64,000 nt of DNA, taken from Pseudomonadales bacterium. GTDB lineage: Bacteria > Pseudomonadota > Gammaproteobacteria > Pseudomonadales > Azotimanducaceae. The stretch is taken from NCBI GenBank assembly GCA_016779325.1, contig JADHNU010000002.1, positions 55,702 through 119,701 of the forward strand, in the 5' to 3' direction. Below, piece after piece: positions 37,974 through 47,272 of this stretch. The notes below the pieces were generated by a model. It was not told the origin of the DNA. It was given only the letters and a program-made list of their open reading frames with translations, and searched no databases. The translations under genes were made by a program, and so were the position numbers. The first letter of the stretch is position 1; every line of letters begins with the position of its first letter.

Positions 37974-39362
37974 GGATGCCGGCCGGTGACGTAGCAGATG
38001 CAGTGCCAGGGCGCTGAAGCAAAAGCCCGGTAGCAGTTCGTAGAGCTCGAAAATTCCGCCGTCCAGTTCCCCCCAAAGGACCACCGTGCCGCCCCCCGTC
38101 AGCATGCCCACGAGTGCACCTCGGGCACTGAACCCGCGCCCATAAAGGGCGTAGAGCACGGCGGGGCCAAAGCTGGCGCCAAGGCCGGCCCAGGCGTAGC
38201 TCACGAGGCCGAGCACTTGGGAATCGGGGTTGAGCGCCAGCAGAAGCGCCGTCGCCGCCACCAAAAGCACCGCACCCCGGCCCACGTTAAGCCGCGCCCG
38301 GGCCGAGGCCTCGGGCTTTAGTACGGCGAAGACGTCTTCCGCTAGGGCCGTAGAGGCCACGAGCAGTTGGGAGTCGATGGTGCTCATGACGGCGGCGAGG
38401 ATGGCGGCAAGAATCACCCCCGCAAGGGCCGGCGCCAGCAGGCTTTGGGTGAGGGCGATAAAGACCGTTTCCGGGTCTGCCAGCTCGGGCAGCAGCTGGG
38501 GACCGAGCAGCCCAAGGGCGACCGCCCCGAGGCCGCTTAAGATCATCCAGCTCATCCCAATGCGGCGCGCTTCCCGCGCTTCCGCGGCGCTGCGGAGCGC
38601 CATGAAGCGGGCAAGAATGTGCGGCTGCCCTGCGTAGCCAAGACCCCAGGCCACAAGCGAGAGCCAGCCGAGGACGGTCAGCTCGCCAAACAGATCTAGG
38701 CGTCCGGGCGCCGGCGCTGCCAGCTCGGGAGACAGCAGGGCAAGCGCCGGGACGAGCAGCAGAGCGCCGAGCATGAGCAGGCCTTGGAAAAAATCCGTCC
38801 AGGCCACGGCCAAAAACCCCCCGGCCATGGTGTAGGCCACGATGACGCCGCCGCCCAGGAGGAGGGCGCTGAGGTAGGGTAGGCCAAGGGCGTTTTCGAA
38901 AAGCCGAGCACCGGCTACCAGTCCTGCGGACACATAGAACGTGAAGAAGAACAGGATCAGCCCGGTGGCGAGGGCGCGGACAGCTTGTCGGGCGCCGGCG
39001 GTTCCCTGGGCCTGCTGGGCGAAAAAGGCCGGGAGGGTGAGGGCGCCGGCGCGCTCGGGCCGATCGCCGGTGGCATCGCGCAGGCGGGCTGCAACGAATC
39101 GCCAGTTCAGGTAGGCCCCAAAAATGAGGCCGATCATGATCCAGCTTTCCGTCAGCCCGCCAAGGAAGATGGCCCCAGGAAGGCCCAGGAGAAGCCAGCC
39201 ACTCATATCCGACGCGCCGGCGGAGAGGGCGGCCACGGCTGGGCCCAGGGTCCGGCCCCCGAGGGCGTAGTCCGTCTCGTTGCGGGTTCGGCGCCAGGCC
39301 GCCAGGGCCAGTACAAAGAGGGCGGCGAGGTAGAGTAGAAAGGCGGCGGTGGTGGCGGTCAC
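37965..39362 (-). CDS. putP: Sodium/proline symporter, PutP type
   Basis: The 465-residue sodium:solute symporter has about 12-13 helices. DYALGGRTLGPAVAALSAGASDMSGWLLLGLPGAIFLGGLTES matches the N-terminal PutP signature over helices 1-3 very closely (cited here as positions 33-75). AVMSTIDSQLLVASTALAEDV is the conserved helix-8 region. It should import proline with Na+, fitting the Na+ gradient made by NQR. I chose GTG at 39362 (AGGA upstream) because it gives the usual short N-terminus. Confidence 0.85.
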   Translation of the reverse strand: MTATTAAFLLYLAALFVLALAAWRRTRNETDYALGGRTLGPAVAALSAGASDMSGWLLLGLPGAIFLGGLTESWIMIGLIFGAYLNWRFVAARLRDATGDRPERAGALTLPAFFAQQAQGTAGARQAVRALATGLILFFFTFYVSAGLVAGARLFENALGLPYLSALLLGGGVIVAYTMAGGFLAVAWTDFFQGLLMLGALLLVPALALLSPELAAPAPGRLDLFGELTVLGWLSLVAWGLGYAGQPHILARFMALRSAAEAREARRIGMSWMILSGLGAVALGLLGPQLLPELADPETVFIALTQSLLAPALAGVILAAILAAVMSTIDSQLLVASTALAEDVFAVLKPEASARARLNVGRGAVLLVAATALLLALNPDSQVLGLVSYAWAGLGASFGPAVLYALYGRGFSARGALVGMLTGGGTVVLWGELDGGIFELYELLPGFCFSALALHLLRHRPASSA

Positions 39363-39430
39363 GATGAGATCCTGTAGGGCAGGCCGCGGGGGGCGTACAC
39401 TTTCGTTTTCAAGGACAGGCGAAAATTCCA

Positions 39431-39922
39431 ATGACCAGCTTGCCAGAAATCACCTTAGAGCGCGCAGATGGGGCGACGACGCCCTTAGGAGCCTATGCGG
39501 GGCAGGTCTTGCTGATCGTGAATACGGCAAGCCAATGCGGTTTTACCCCCCAATACGAGGCCCTGGAGCAACTCCAGCAGCATTTCGGTCCCGAGGGCTT
39601 TTCGGTGCTGGCCTTTCCCTGCAATCAATTTGGGCGCCAGGAGCCTGGGGATAACGCGTCGATCCAAAGCTTCTGCGAAACTCGCTATCACACGAGCTTT
39701 CCCGTCTTTGCCAAGACCGAGGTGAATGGCGCTGAGGCCCATCCGCTTTTCGCGCACCTGAAGGCCGCGGCCCCGGGGGTACTGGGGACGGAGGCGATCA
39801 AGTGGAACTTTACAAAATTTCTGGTTGATCGCCGTGGCCAGGTGCGCGCCCGCTTTGCCCCAAGCACCGATCCCTTAAGCTTTATGAGTGCCATTAAAGA
39901 CTGTCTTGCGGAGACCCCATGA
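39431..39922 (+). CDS. Glutathione peroxidase family (thiol peroxidase)
   Basis: The 163-residue enzyme has the peroxidatic Cys36 in NTASQCGFTPQY, AFPCNQFGRQEPG with Cys64 as a likely resolving Cys, and KWNFTKFLV. The residue is Cys, not selenocysteine, so it probably uses thioredoxin or glutathione to reduce peroxides. The start codon is 68 bases from the divergent symporter gene. Confidence 0.93.
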   Translation: MTSLPEITLERADGATTPLGAYAGQVLLIVNTASQCGFTPQYEALEQLQQHFGPEGFSVLAFPCNQFGRQEPGDNASIQSFCETRYHTSFPVFAKTEVNGAEAHPLFAHLKAAAPGVLGTEAIKWNFTKFLVDRRGQVRARFAPSTDPLSFMSAIKDCLAETP

Positions 39923-40824
39923 CCGACGCGACCTCGAACCCTTGGCGCGCTGCCCAGCGCCTCTTTGCGGCCCTCGAGCAACGCTATGTGCCTAAGGCGA
40001 CGCCCCTGGATTTCGCCACCGTGGCCGCCGCGCGCTGGGTGCCCGGCCCCCTTGGGGGCGATTTTGCCGCAGGCGGGGCCATCGATGGGGTGACGCTTAA
40101 TGACCTAGTGGGAATGGATCGGCAGCGGGAGCGGGTGCTTGCGAACGTGGCTCAGTTTGTCGCTGGCCTGCCGGCCAACAACATGTTGCTCTGGGGGGCC
40201 CGGGGCACGGGCAAATCCTCCCTCGTCCACGGGGTGCTTAATCATTTCTTCGCCGAGGGCCTCCGCCTCATTGAGGTCGAACGGGACGCCCTGGGGGATC
40301 TGCAGGAAATCTCCGCCCGGGTGGCCTCCTTGCCCCAACGATTTTTGGTGTTCTGCGACGACCTCTCCTTTGAGGGGCCTGAGCTCGGCTACAAGGCCCT
40401 GAAAACCGCGCTTGAGGGTACGGTGTTCGCCGCGGCGGGGAACGTCATGCTTGCCGCTACGTCGAATCGGCGCCATCTCATGCCGGAGCGCGCCGCGGAG
40501 AATCAGCAATTCACTCACCATGAAAACGGCGAGGTACACCCGGGGGAGACCACGGAGGAGAAGCTGTCCCTGGCCGATCGCTTTGGGCTTTGGGTGTCTT
40601 TCCAACCCATGGCGCAGCCGGCCTATTTAGAGGCTGCGGCGCGCTGGGTCGCCCATTACGGCGGGCCCCATGGCCTTCCTTTTGACGACGCCGCGCGCGC
40701 TGCAGCCCTGACCTGGGCTCTGACCCGCGGGGCCCGGAGCGGGCGCGTGGCCCATCATTTCGCGCGTCATTGGGTTGGGCAGGCGGTGCTGCAGCAGCGC
40801 CACAAGGCGTCCGCAGGGGCCTAG
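39919..40824 (+). CDS. DUF815-type P-loop ATPase
   Basis: The 301-residue protein belongs to the DUF815 AAA-like family. It has the Walker A GARGTGKSSLVHG, the Walker B-like FLVFCDDLSFEG and the sensor-like NVMLAATSNRRHLMPE. TTEEKLSLADRFGLWVSFQP matches the family's C-terminal signature. The role is unknown. Its ATG overlaps the glutathione peroxidase stop (ATGA). Confidence 0.85.
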   Translation: MTDATSNPWRAAQRLFAALEQRYVPKATPLDFATVAAARWVPGPLGGDFAAGGAIDGVTLNDLVGMDRQRERVLANVAQFVAGLPANNMLLWGARGTGKSSLVHGVLNHFFAEGLRLIEVERDALGDLQEISARVASLPQRFLVFCDDLSFEGPELGYKALKTALEGTVFAAAGNVMLAATSNRRHLMPERAAENQQFTHHENGEVHPGETTEEKLSLADRFGLWVSFQPMAQPAYLEAAARWVAHYGGPHGLPFDDAARAAALTWALTRGARSGRVAHHFARHWVGQAVLQQRHKASAGA

Positions 40825-40846
40825 GGATTTTTTGCATTTCAGATGC

Positions 40847-40874
40847 TTGACTCCGGAGCGGCAATCGCTAGACT
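40847..40874 (+). promoter_or_regulatory. Promoter of the tRNA operon
   Basis: TTGACT (40847-40852), a 16-base spacer and TAGACT (40869-40874) lie 49 bases before tRNA-Glu. Confidence 0.75.
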
Positions 40875-40922
40875 ACGCGGCCTGTCGACGAGAGCCGAGT
40901 CCTAGCGGTGTTGGCATGGAGC

Positions 40923-40998
40923 GTCCCCTTCGTCTAGAGGCCTAGGACACCGCCCTTTCACGGCGGTAACAGGGGTTCGAATCCCCTAGGGGACGCCA
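40923..40998 (+). tRNA. tRNA-Glu (UUC)
   Basis: This is a 76-base cloverleaf with acceptor GTCCCCT/AGGGGAC, anticodon loop CTTTCAC (anticodon TTC), a T arm with GGTTCGAATC and an encoded CCA. Confidence 0.97.
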
Positions 40999-41057
40999 CT
41001 ATTTTGCGTTCTGGCGTCAGCCGGGAAGCAGGGCGTTAGACGCTCGCAAGCAGTTAC

Positions 41058-41133
<76 letters not shown>

Positions 41134-41140
41134 AAAAAAG

Positions 41141-41168
41141 ACGGCGCCTTCGGGCGCCGTTTTTCGTT
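41141..41168 (+). terminator. Terminator of the tRNA operon
   Basis: ACGGCGCC-TTCG-GGCGCCGT followed by TTTTCGTTTG: an 8-bp stem with a stable UUCG loop and a T-rich tail. The A-run before it (41134-41139) may also let it end the opposing HTTM operon. Confidence 0.92.
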
Positions 41169-41190
41169 TGTACCTGCCTACCTTGCCGGC

Positions 41191-43071
41191 CTAGGGCGCC
41201 TGGCTCACCCCATTGAGCATGACCGCTTCCACGGCGTCCCGAGCGCTTTCCGGGGCGCCGGGGCAGAGGGCCTGAATAAAGCGCCGCGGCGTCGGGGGCG
41301 TGGGCTCGGCGCGCGGGGCAGGGGTTCGCAGCCGAAGCTGATAGGCGTTAAAGGCTAAAAGCTTTGGCCAGCCCGGGTCCGCCTCGGCGCGGGCATTCCA
41401 GGCTGCACAGCGTGACGCTTCATAGCCCGCCCGGGCGTTGCCGTAGCGCTTTTGGCTGATGCGGCTGAGATATTTGCGCCAGCGGTAGCTTGGGACGTTT
41501 TCGGGTATGAAGTTCGCCGGCTTGAAGGGATTAGGCGGAGTCAGGCGCTCCGTCAACACGTCCACCAGGCGTCCGTCCTCCGTCAGTCCGACGAACAGGT
41601 ACCAGCCGCCCACGGTGGTGGGGTAGGGGGCGAACATGTTCCAGTGCTGGTCCAGGCGCAGGCCTTGAATCACCGGTTCGAGGGCGCGCCGCAGGGTAAG
41701 GCTCGCGTCGCTTAAGGGGGTGGCGTCCTGCGGAGTGCGCAGGGCCGGCAGGCTGGTCCCGTTCCAGAGCAGCACAAGGCCCAGGGCGAGGGCCGCAAGG
41801 GCTTGGGGTGCGCTTGGCGAGGGCCTGAGGCGCCAGGGAAGCAGCAACGTGGTCACCCGCCCAAATAGGCGGCGCTGCTGGCCGATGAAATGGTAGAGCC
41901 GGTCCCCGGGGCCGGTGGTGGCCCGCAGCAATGGGGCGAGCCAGCGAAGCCGCCGCCCGGATGCGAACACCTCGGCCAGAGCGCCCCAGCGGAGGTGCCT
42001 TGTGCCGTCGGGGGTCACCACAATCCAGCTGACTTCCCGCTCGAGGAGAGGGCCCAGCTGGGGATCGTCCTGGGCGGGCCCAAGGTGGGACACCTCGAGG
42101 CCAAGAAGGCGCCAGAGCAGCAGGCAGGTTTTCTCGCAGAAGCCGCAGTCCCGGTCGAAGTAGATCGCCAGGGGTTGGCGGGCGGCGCCGGCGAAGAGGC
42201 GCGCGGCGCTGTCCCAGAAGGCCGAGGGCAGCAGCACGAGGAGGGACGCGAGGCTGATGAAGGGGAAGAGGCCGATCTTCAAGTTCAGGATGAAGCCCAG
42301 TTCGAGGGTCATCAGACCGAGCGCCGCTAAGGTTCGGGGCAAGGGGGAACGGGTAGGCCAGAGGGCCAGCAGGGGCGCGAGGAGCTCGAGCCACCAGACG
42401 TAGCGGCTTAGGGGGACCGTAAGGCTGTGCCAGTCCGCCCAGTAGGGGGCGAGGTAGGCAGCGAACTGGTTCTGGGAAAGGGCGTAGTAGATGGCCGTGC
42501 CGTCGACCAGCCAGGCGTCCCCATTTTTTAAGAAAGCAGAAAAGAAGTACACCGCAAGTATTTGAAAGATAAGCGCAGATGAAGCGATGCTGAGGTGGCT
42601 TGGGGGGACTTCTGCGCTTGGTCGTTGGACGGCAGACGCCAGGGCCAGGCGCGCTCCCCAGGGCAGGAACAGGCCCCAAAAGAGCAGAAGCAGAAGCAGA
42701 TTGTCGCCGCCCTGGAGGACCAGGGGATTAGCGTTATGCAAGGATGCAAGCAGCAGAAAGCTCGCGAAGGTCGCCAGCCAAGGCCGCAGGCCGAGTACCA
42801 GGGCCATGGCGGCGAGGGCGGCAAGGCCACCGAGGATCTTCGCGCCTAAAGCCGTTGGGAAAAGCCAGTAAAGAGACAGGCGCCAGGGCTCGGCGAGGGC
42901 CTCGCCAAGCGATGGCGGGTAGACCCCGCCGGGGCCGAGGAAGGTAAGCCAATCTCCACTGCGGAGGTAGAGGTCCGCGAGCAGGAGCAGCCCCACGGCA
43001 ATACGCAGGGCCCCGAGAGCCCGGAGGTCGATGCGGAAGGGCGCTGAAAGCGCTGATCCTGGGCGGGTCAT
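41191..43071 (-). CDS. HTTM-DCC fusion membrane protein
   Basis: The 626-residue protein joins two domains. The N-terminal HTTM region (about residues 15-290) has several hydrophobic helices and is related to vitamin-K-dependent gamma-carboxylase; it keeps NPLVLQGGDNLL and YFFSAFLKNGDAWLVDG. A DCC/DUF393 thioredoxin-like domain follows, with IYFDRDCGFCEKTCLLL and its CxxC-like DCGFC at 308-312. The C-terminal part begins with another hydrophobic segment and continues QHWNMFAPYP. The function is unknown; such proteins may modify or oxidise membrane-associated substrates. The ATG directly follows the stop of the upstream peptidase gene. Confidence 0.8.
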   Translation of the reverse strand: MTRPGSALSAPFRIDLRALGALRIAVGLLLLADLYLRSGDWLTFLGPGGVYPPSLGEALAEPWRLSLYWLFPTALGAKILGGLAALAAMALVLGLRPWLATFASFLLLASLHNANPLVLQGGDNLLLLLLFWGLFLPWGARLALASAVQRPSAEVPPSHLSIASSALIFQILAVYFFSAFLKNGDAWLVDGTAIYYALSQNQFAAYLAPYWADWHSLTVPLSRYVWWLELLAPLLALWPTRSPLPRTLAALGLMTLELGFILNLKIGLFPFISLASLLVLLPSAFWDSAARLFAGAARQPLAIYFDRDCGFCEKTCLLLWRLLGLEVSHLGPAQDDPQLGPLLEREVSWIVVTPDGTRHLRWGALAEVFASGRRLRWLAPLLRATTGPGDRLYHFIGQQRRLFGRVTTLLLPWRLRPSPSAPQALAALALGLVLLWNGTSLPALRTPQDATPLSDASLTLRRALEPVIQGLRLDQHWNMFAPYPTTVGGWYLFVGLTEDGRLVDVLTERLTPPNPFKPANFIPENVPSYRWRKYLSRISQKRYGNARAGYEASRCAAWNARAEADPGWPKLLAFNAYQLRLRTPAPRAEPTPPTPRRFIQALCPGAPESARDAVEAVMLNGVSQAP

Positions 43072-44259
43072 CTAGGGGGCGCCGGGGGCGTAGCGCTGAT
43101 CCCACTGCAAGGCGTTATGGGCCTTGAGCAAGTTGAGGACCGCCGGGATGGGAATGGCTTTGAGTTCGCCGCGGGCGGAGCGCACCGTGGTGGCCTGGAA
43201 CAGCGCGTTATACACCGCTTCCTCCGTGGCCTCGGCGGCGGCGGCGAAGAGGGGGGATAGGGCCGCATTCACCAGCACGCCGCCCCCTTCCGCTTCCCGG
43301 CTTTGCCGAGGCTTGCGCAGACTTTCCGCCGTGGAGAAGGCGATGATGTAGTCCCCGGAGCCGTTGTGGGCGTAGGAGCCTGTGCGGCCCAGGCCCATCA
43401 TCACCCGCTTGGCCACGCGCTGAAGGCCCAGGGCGGAGAGGGGCGCGTCCGTGGCCAGCACGATCATGATGGAACCATCTTCCCGGTCGTCGGAAGGCCG
43501 CTCCGCTGCCAGGGCGGCCTGGTAGGGAAACTGGTCTAGCGCGCGCCCCACGGGGGCGCCATTCACGGTCAGGAAGCCGCCATAGTTTGTTTGTACCAGC
43601 ACGCCCAGGGTCCAGCCGCCCAGGCTTTCCGGCAGAACCCGGGAGCTCGTGCCAATGCCGCCTTTCCAGCCAAAGGCCTGGGTGCCGGTGCCCGCGCCCA
43701 CGCTGCCCTCGGCGATGGGGCCGGCGCTGGCCGCGGCGAGGGCCGCGCGCACGTGCTCCGGCTGAATGGGATCGGCCCACATGTTGTTCACCCGGCCGTC
43801 GTTGGTTTCCCCAACGATGGGGTTGATCGTGTGTTCGCCCATGCCCGGCTGTTCGTAGAGCCAGGAGACGAGGCCCCGGGCCGCGCTCCAAACGCATAGG
43901 GTGCAGGTCAGCAGAATGGGGGTTTCCAGTTCGCCAAACTCCCGCACCTGCGTTTCGCCGATGAGCTTCCCGTAGCCATTGCCGACGTGAATCCACGCCG
44001 GCATGGGGTGGGTGTAGAGGTTTCCCGGGCCCGGAATAATGGCGGTCACGCCCGTGCGGATGTCGTCGCCCCGGATCACCGTTTCATGGCCTACGCGTAC
44101 TCCGGCCACGTCCGTTAGGGCGTTTAGGGGGCCTGGCTGGAACACGCCGGGGACCACGCCGAACTCCCGGGCGCGGCCTCGCGGGCCGTCGTCCCCGAAG
44201 CTTGGGGCCGCTGTCAGGGCAAGTAGGCAGGTGAGCAGTGCGAGTGGGGCGCGGGACAT
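43072..44259 (-). CDS. P1/S58-family peptidase, DmpA-like, exported
   Basis: The 395-residue protein has a signal peptide (APLALLTCLLALTAAPSFG) and the DmpA/P1 aminopeptidase fold: GPLNALTDVAGVRVGHETV, VGETNDGRVNN and GGIGTSSRVL. Family members cut themselves into two chains before a Ser that becomes the nucleophile; HNGSGDYIIAFST is the likely site (Gly-Ser). Relatives cleave short or beta-amino peptides. I chose the ATG at 44259, which gives the signal peptide. It is probably cotranscribed with the HTTM-DCC gene. Confidence 0.87.
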   Translation of the reverse strand: MSRAPLALLTCLLALTAAPSFGDDGPRGRAREFGVVPGVFQPGPLNALTDVAGVRVGHETVIRGDDIRTGVTAIIPGPGNLYTHPMPAWIHVGNGYGKLIGETQVREFGELETPILLTCTLCVWSAARGLVSWLYEQPGMGEHTINPIVGETNDGRVNNMWADPIQPEHVRAALAAASAGPIAEGSVGAGTGTQAFGWKGGIGTSSRVLPESLGGWTLGVLVQTNYGGFLTVNGAPVGRALDQFPYQAALAAERPSDDREDGSIMIVLATDAPLSALGLQRVAKRVMMGLGRTGSYAHNGSGDYIIAFSTAESLRKPRQSREAEGGGVLVNAALSPLFAAAAEATEEAVYNALFQATTVRSARGELKAIPIPAVLNLLKAHNALQWDQRYAPGAP

Positions 44260-44287
44260 CAGGGAGCTCCTCAAGCGGGGTGGCAAG

Positions 44288-44632
44288 CTAGGGGGCGGCG
44301 TCTTCCCGGGCTTGGAAGGCGTCGAGCTCCTCATCGCTCAGAAAATGCAGGAGTTCACCGCCAAAGAACCATAGCAAATGGCGATCGACTGCTTCCCAGA
44401 GACTGGGGAAGCGGCGGTGGAGCCGCAGGAGCAGGTCCTGCCCAAGGATCTCGTAGTCGGCTTCCTGCGCCTGGACCGCTTCCTGCAATCGCTCGAGGCT
44501 GGCCACCAGGGGATCGAAGTCTTCGCTCTCGCTCTGGCTCCGGGCCTGGCCCAGAAGCATCTTAAGTTGCCGCAACCGTTGAAGATTCACGCTGTGGTCG
44601 CGGGGTGCGGTGGACGCCTCGTCCGTTCGCAT
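44288..44632 (-). CDS. PA2817-like small protein
   Basis: The 114-residue, mostly helical protein ends with DRHLLWFFGGELLHFLSDEE, which resembles the C-terminal signature of Pseudomonas PA2817-type proteins as I remember it. No function is known. It stands upstream of the DmpA-like gene on the same strand and divergent from the ABC transporter pair. Confidence 0.65.
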   Translation of the reverse strand: MRTDEASTAPRDHSVNLQRLRQLKMLLGQARSQSESEDFDPLVASLERLQEAVQAQEADYEILGQDLLLRLHRRFPSLWEAVDRHLLWFFGGELLHFLSDEELDAFQAREDAAP

Positions 44633-44692
44633 TTCACCCCCCCTCTGCTAGAGTACGGCGCCGCTGCATTAAACCCTCGCTTAGGACGCCCT

Positions 44693-45637
44693 ATGAGCAC
44701 TGCTGCATTGTCCATTGCTGGCCTGAAGAAAGTCTATGCCGGGGGCTTTACGGCCCTGAAAGGCATCGACCTCGAGGTGAAGGAAGGCGATTTCTTCGCG
44801 CTCCTTGGGCCCAATGGGGCGGGCAAGTCCACCACCATCGGCATCATCTGTTCCCTGGTCCGAAAGACCGAAGGGACCGTGAAGATCTTTGGCCTTGATG
44901 TGGATAAGGACTTCGCCGCAGCCAAGCGCCTCATCGGCGTCGTGCCCCAGGAGTTCAATTTCTCCATCTTCGAAAAGGTGGGGGATATCGTCGAAACCCA
45001 GGCTGGGTTCTACGGCCTGTCCCTGCGTCAGGGGGCGGAAAACACCGAGAAGTACTTGAAGCGCCTCGGGCTTTGGGACAAGCGCAACGCCCAGGCGCGC
45101 CACCTTTCTGGGGGCATGAAGCGTCGCCTGATGATCGCCCGGGCATTGGTGCACGAGCCGCGGCTGCTGATTCTGGATGAGCCGACGGCGGGCGTGGATA
45201 TCGAGATTCGCCGCTCCATGTGGGCCTTTCTGGAAGAAATGAACAAGGCGGGAACCACCATTATCCTGACAACCCATTACCTTGAAGAGGCGGAGTCCCT
45301 GTGTCGGAACATCGCCATCATCGATCATGGGGAAATCGTCGAGAACACGTCCATGCGGGCGCTTCTGGGCCAGCTCACCACGGAGACCTTCGTGGTGGAG
45401 CTTGCGGAGCCCATCGAGGTCGTCCCGCAGGTGCCGGGCTTTACCTTCCGAAAGGTCGAGTCCCATGCGTTGGAACTCGACCTCTCCCGGGGGCAGCATT
45501 TGAACGCGGCCTTTGCCGCCCTAGATAGCGCTGGCCTAAAGGTCATGAGCCTGCGCAATAAGAGCAATCGTTTAGAACAGCTGTTCGTGAGCCTCACAGC
45601 CAGCGAAGGCAGCGCGGAGACCCTAACCCATGGCTGA
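44693..45637 (+). CDS. ABC transporter ATP-binding protein (YadG type)
   Basis: The 314-residue ATPase has Walker A GPNGAGKST, the Q-loop VVPQEFNF, the signature LSGGMKRRLMIARAL, Walker B LLILDEPTAG and the H-loop TTHYLEEAE. A C-terminal extension of about 90 residues follows. It matches the YadG/YadH-type ABC-2 exporters. The start at 44693 follows TTAGGACG. It overlaps the permease gene by eight bases. The substrate is unknown. Confidence 0.92.
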   Translation: MSTAALSIAGLKKVYAGGFTALKGIDLEVKEGDFFALLGPNGAGKSTTIGIICSLVRKTEGTVKIFGLDVDKDFAAAKRLIGVVPQEFNFSIFEKVGDIVETQAGFYGLSLRQGAENTEKYLKRLGLWDKRNAQARHLSGGMKRRLMIARALVHEPRLLILDEPTAGVDIEIRRSMWAFLEEMNKAGTTIILTTHYLEEAESLCRNIAIIDHGEIVENTSMRALLGQLTTETFVVELAEPIEVVPQVPGFTFRKVESHALELDLSRGQHLNAAFAALDSAGLKVMSLRNKSNRLEQLFVSLTASEGSAETLTHG

Positions 45638-46448
45638 AACGTCCCCTGCTGCGGTCTCGGTGACCGCGCAATCCACCTATGCCGCCGATTGGGTCGCCTT
45701 TCGCACCATTGTCATGAAAGAGATTCGTCGGTTTCTGCGCATTTGGCCCCAGACCCTCGTGCCCCCCGCCATTAGCATGGTGCTGTACTTCCTCATTTTC
45801 GGCACCTTTATTGGGAGCCGGGTGGGGCAGATGGGCGGGCTGGATTACATGGCCTTCATCGTCCCGGGGCTGATCATGATGAGCGTGATCACCAACGCTT
45901 ACTCCAACGTGGCGTCGTCTTTTTATTCCACGAAGTTTCAGCGCAGCATCGAAACGATGCTCGTGGCGCCCATTCCCAATGGGGTGATTTTGGCTGGCTT
46001 TGTCGCGGGTGGTGTGGCTCGGGGCCTCTGCGTGGGCGCAATCGTCACCATCATGGCGGGCTTCTTTGTGGACTTCACGATCCACAGCTTCACCCTCACC
46101 GTGGGCATGATTCTTATGACCGCCATCTTGTTTTCCCTGGGCGGGTTCATCAACGCAGTTTTCGCCGATAAGTTCGACGACATCTCCATCATCCCGGCCT
46201 TCGTGCTCACGCCCCTGACGTACCTGGGCGGCGTCTTCTACAGCTTGGATTTGCTGCCCGATTTCTGGCGCACTATTTCCTACTTCAACCCCATCGTGTA
46301 CATGGTGTCCAGCTTCCGCTACGGCATCTTTGGGGTGAGCGGCGATGTGCCCGTTTACCTGTCCGTGGCCGCCATTGCCGTGTTTGTGGCCCTGTTCTGG
46401 ACCATTTCCCTCGTGCTGCTCAACCGCGGTACGGGTATCCGCGCCTAG
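45630..46448 (+). CDS. ABC-2 type permease (YadH type)
   Basis: The 272-residue membrane protein with six helices matches ABC-2 permeases: GLDYMAFIVPGLIMMSVITNAY, SFYSTKFQRSIETMLVAPI and PLTYLGGVFYSLDLLPDFWR (the conserved re-entrant region). It forms the exporter with the ATPase encoded just upstream. Confidence 0.92.
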   Translation: MAETSPAAVSVTAQSTYAADWVAFRTIVMKEIRRFLRIWPQTLVPPAISMVLYFLIFGTFIGSRVGQMGGLDYMAFIVPGLIMMSVITNAYSNVASSFYSTKFQRSIETMLVAPIPNGVILAGFVAGGVARGLCVGAIVTIMAGFFVDFTIHSFTLTVGMILMTAILFSLGGFINAVFADKFDDISIIPAFVLTPLTYLGGVFYSLDLLPDFWRTISYFNPIVYMVSSFRYGIFGVSGDVPVYLSVAAIAVFVALFWTISLVLLNRGTGIRA

Positions 46449-46449
46449 C

Positions 46450-47268
46450 ATGGCGGGAAAGGCACCGGGGGACGTTACGCACAGCCCCCTTGGGCAGACG
46501 CGAAGCTACGCCGGAGGCTACGACCCAGGCCGCCTCTATCCGATTCCTCGCGTCCACAGTCGGGACCGGCTTCCCCAGGCGCCCGCTGCGGGCTTTCTGG
46601 GGATGGACTGGTGGACCGCCTTCGAGCTGACGTGGCTAGACGACGACGGCCGCCCCCAGGTGGCCGTAGGGCGCTTTGGGGTGCCCGCGGAAACCCCCTG
46701 CATTATCGAATCGAAATCCCTGAAACTGTTCCTGGGGGGGCTCTACAACGAGCGCTTTGCCTCCTGGGCTGTGCTGACGGCGCGGCTTGAGGCCGACCTG
46801 ACCGCGGCCGCCGGTGCCCCAGTGACGGTGCAGCTGGAGACCCTAGAAGCCTTCGAGGCCCGGGGTTTTGATCGCTTCACGGGGGTGGGCCTGGATACGG
46901 CAGCCCTTGAGGCCGATGCGCCACTGCTGGCGACGGAAGGGGAAGGGGGCCGGCAACGGTTTTACAGCCATCTCCTTCGAAGCCTGTGCCCCGTTACGGG
47001 CCAGCCCGATTGGGGCTCCGTGGAAATCCTGTTCGAGGGTCCAGCGCTCAACCCGGCTGGCCTGCTCGCCTTGGTTCTGTCCCTTCGGGAGCATCAGGGC
47101 TTTCACGAAGATACGGTGGAGCGGCTTTATGGTGCCCTCGAGGTCGTGCCCGGCATGACCTACATCGCGGTACGCGCCGCCTACTGCCGCCGCGGGGGCA
47201 TTGATATTACGCCCTGCCGTGCGTCGGCCCCCACGGTGTTCAGCCCCCTACGCCTGGCCCGCCAGTAG
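46450..47268 (+). CDS. queF: NADPH-dependent preQ0 reductase QueF
   Basis: The 272-residue enzyme reduces preQ0 to preQ1 in queuosine synthesis. It is the long two-domain (YqfE-type) form: ESKSLKLFL at 87-95 in the first half and the catalytic Cys180 in LRSLCPVTGQPDWGSV in the second. RRGGIDITPCRAS is the C-terminal substrate motif. The ATG is one base past the permease stop, so it is in the transporter operon. Confidence 0.95.
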   Translation: MAGKAPGDVTHSPLGQTRSYAGGYDPGRLYPIPRVHSRDRLPQAPAAGFLGMDWWTAFELTWLDDDGRPQVAVGRFGVPAETPCIIESKSLKLFLGGLYNERFASWAVLTARLEADLTAAAGAPVTVQLETLEAFEARGFDRFTGVGLDTAALEADAPLLATEGEGGRQRFYSHLLRSLCPVTGQPDWGSVEILFEGPALNPAGLLALVLSLREHQGFHEDTVERLYGALEVVPGMTYIAVRAAYCRRGGIDITPCRASAPTVFSPLRLARQ

Positions 47269-47272
47269 CCGC

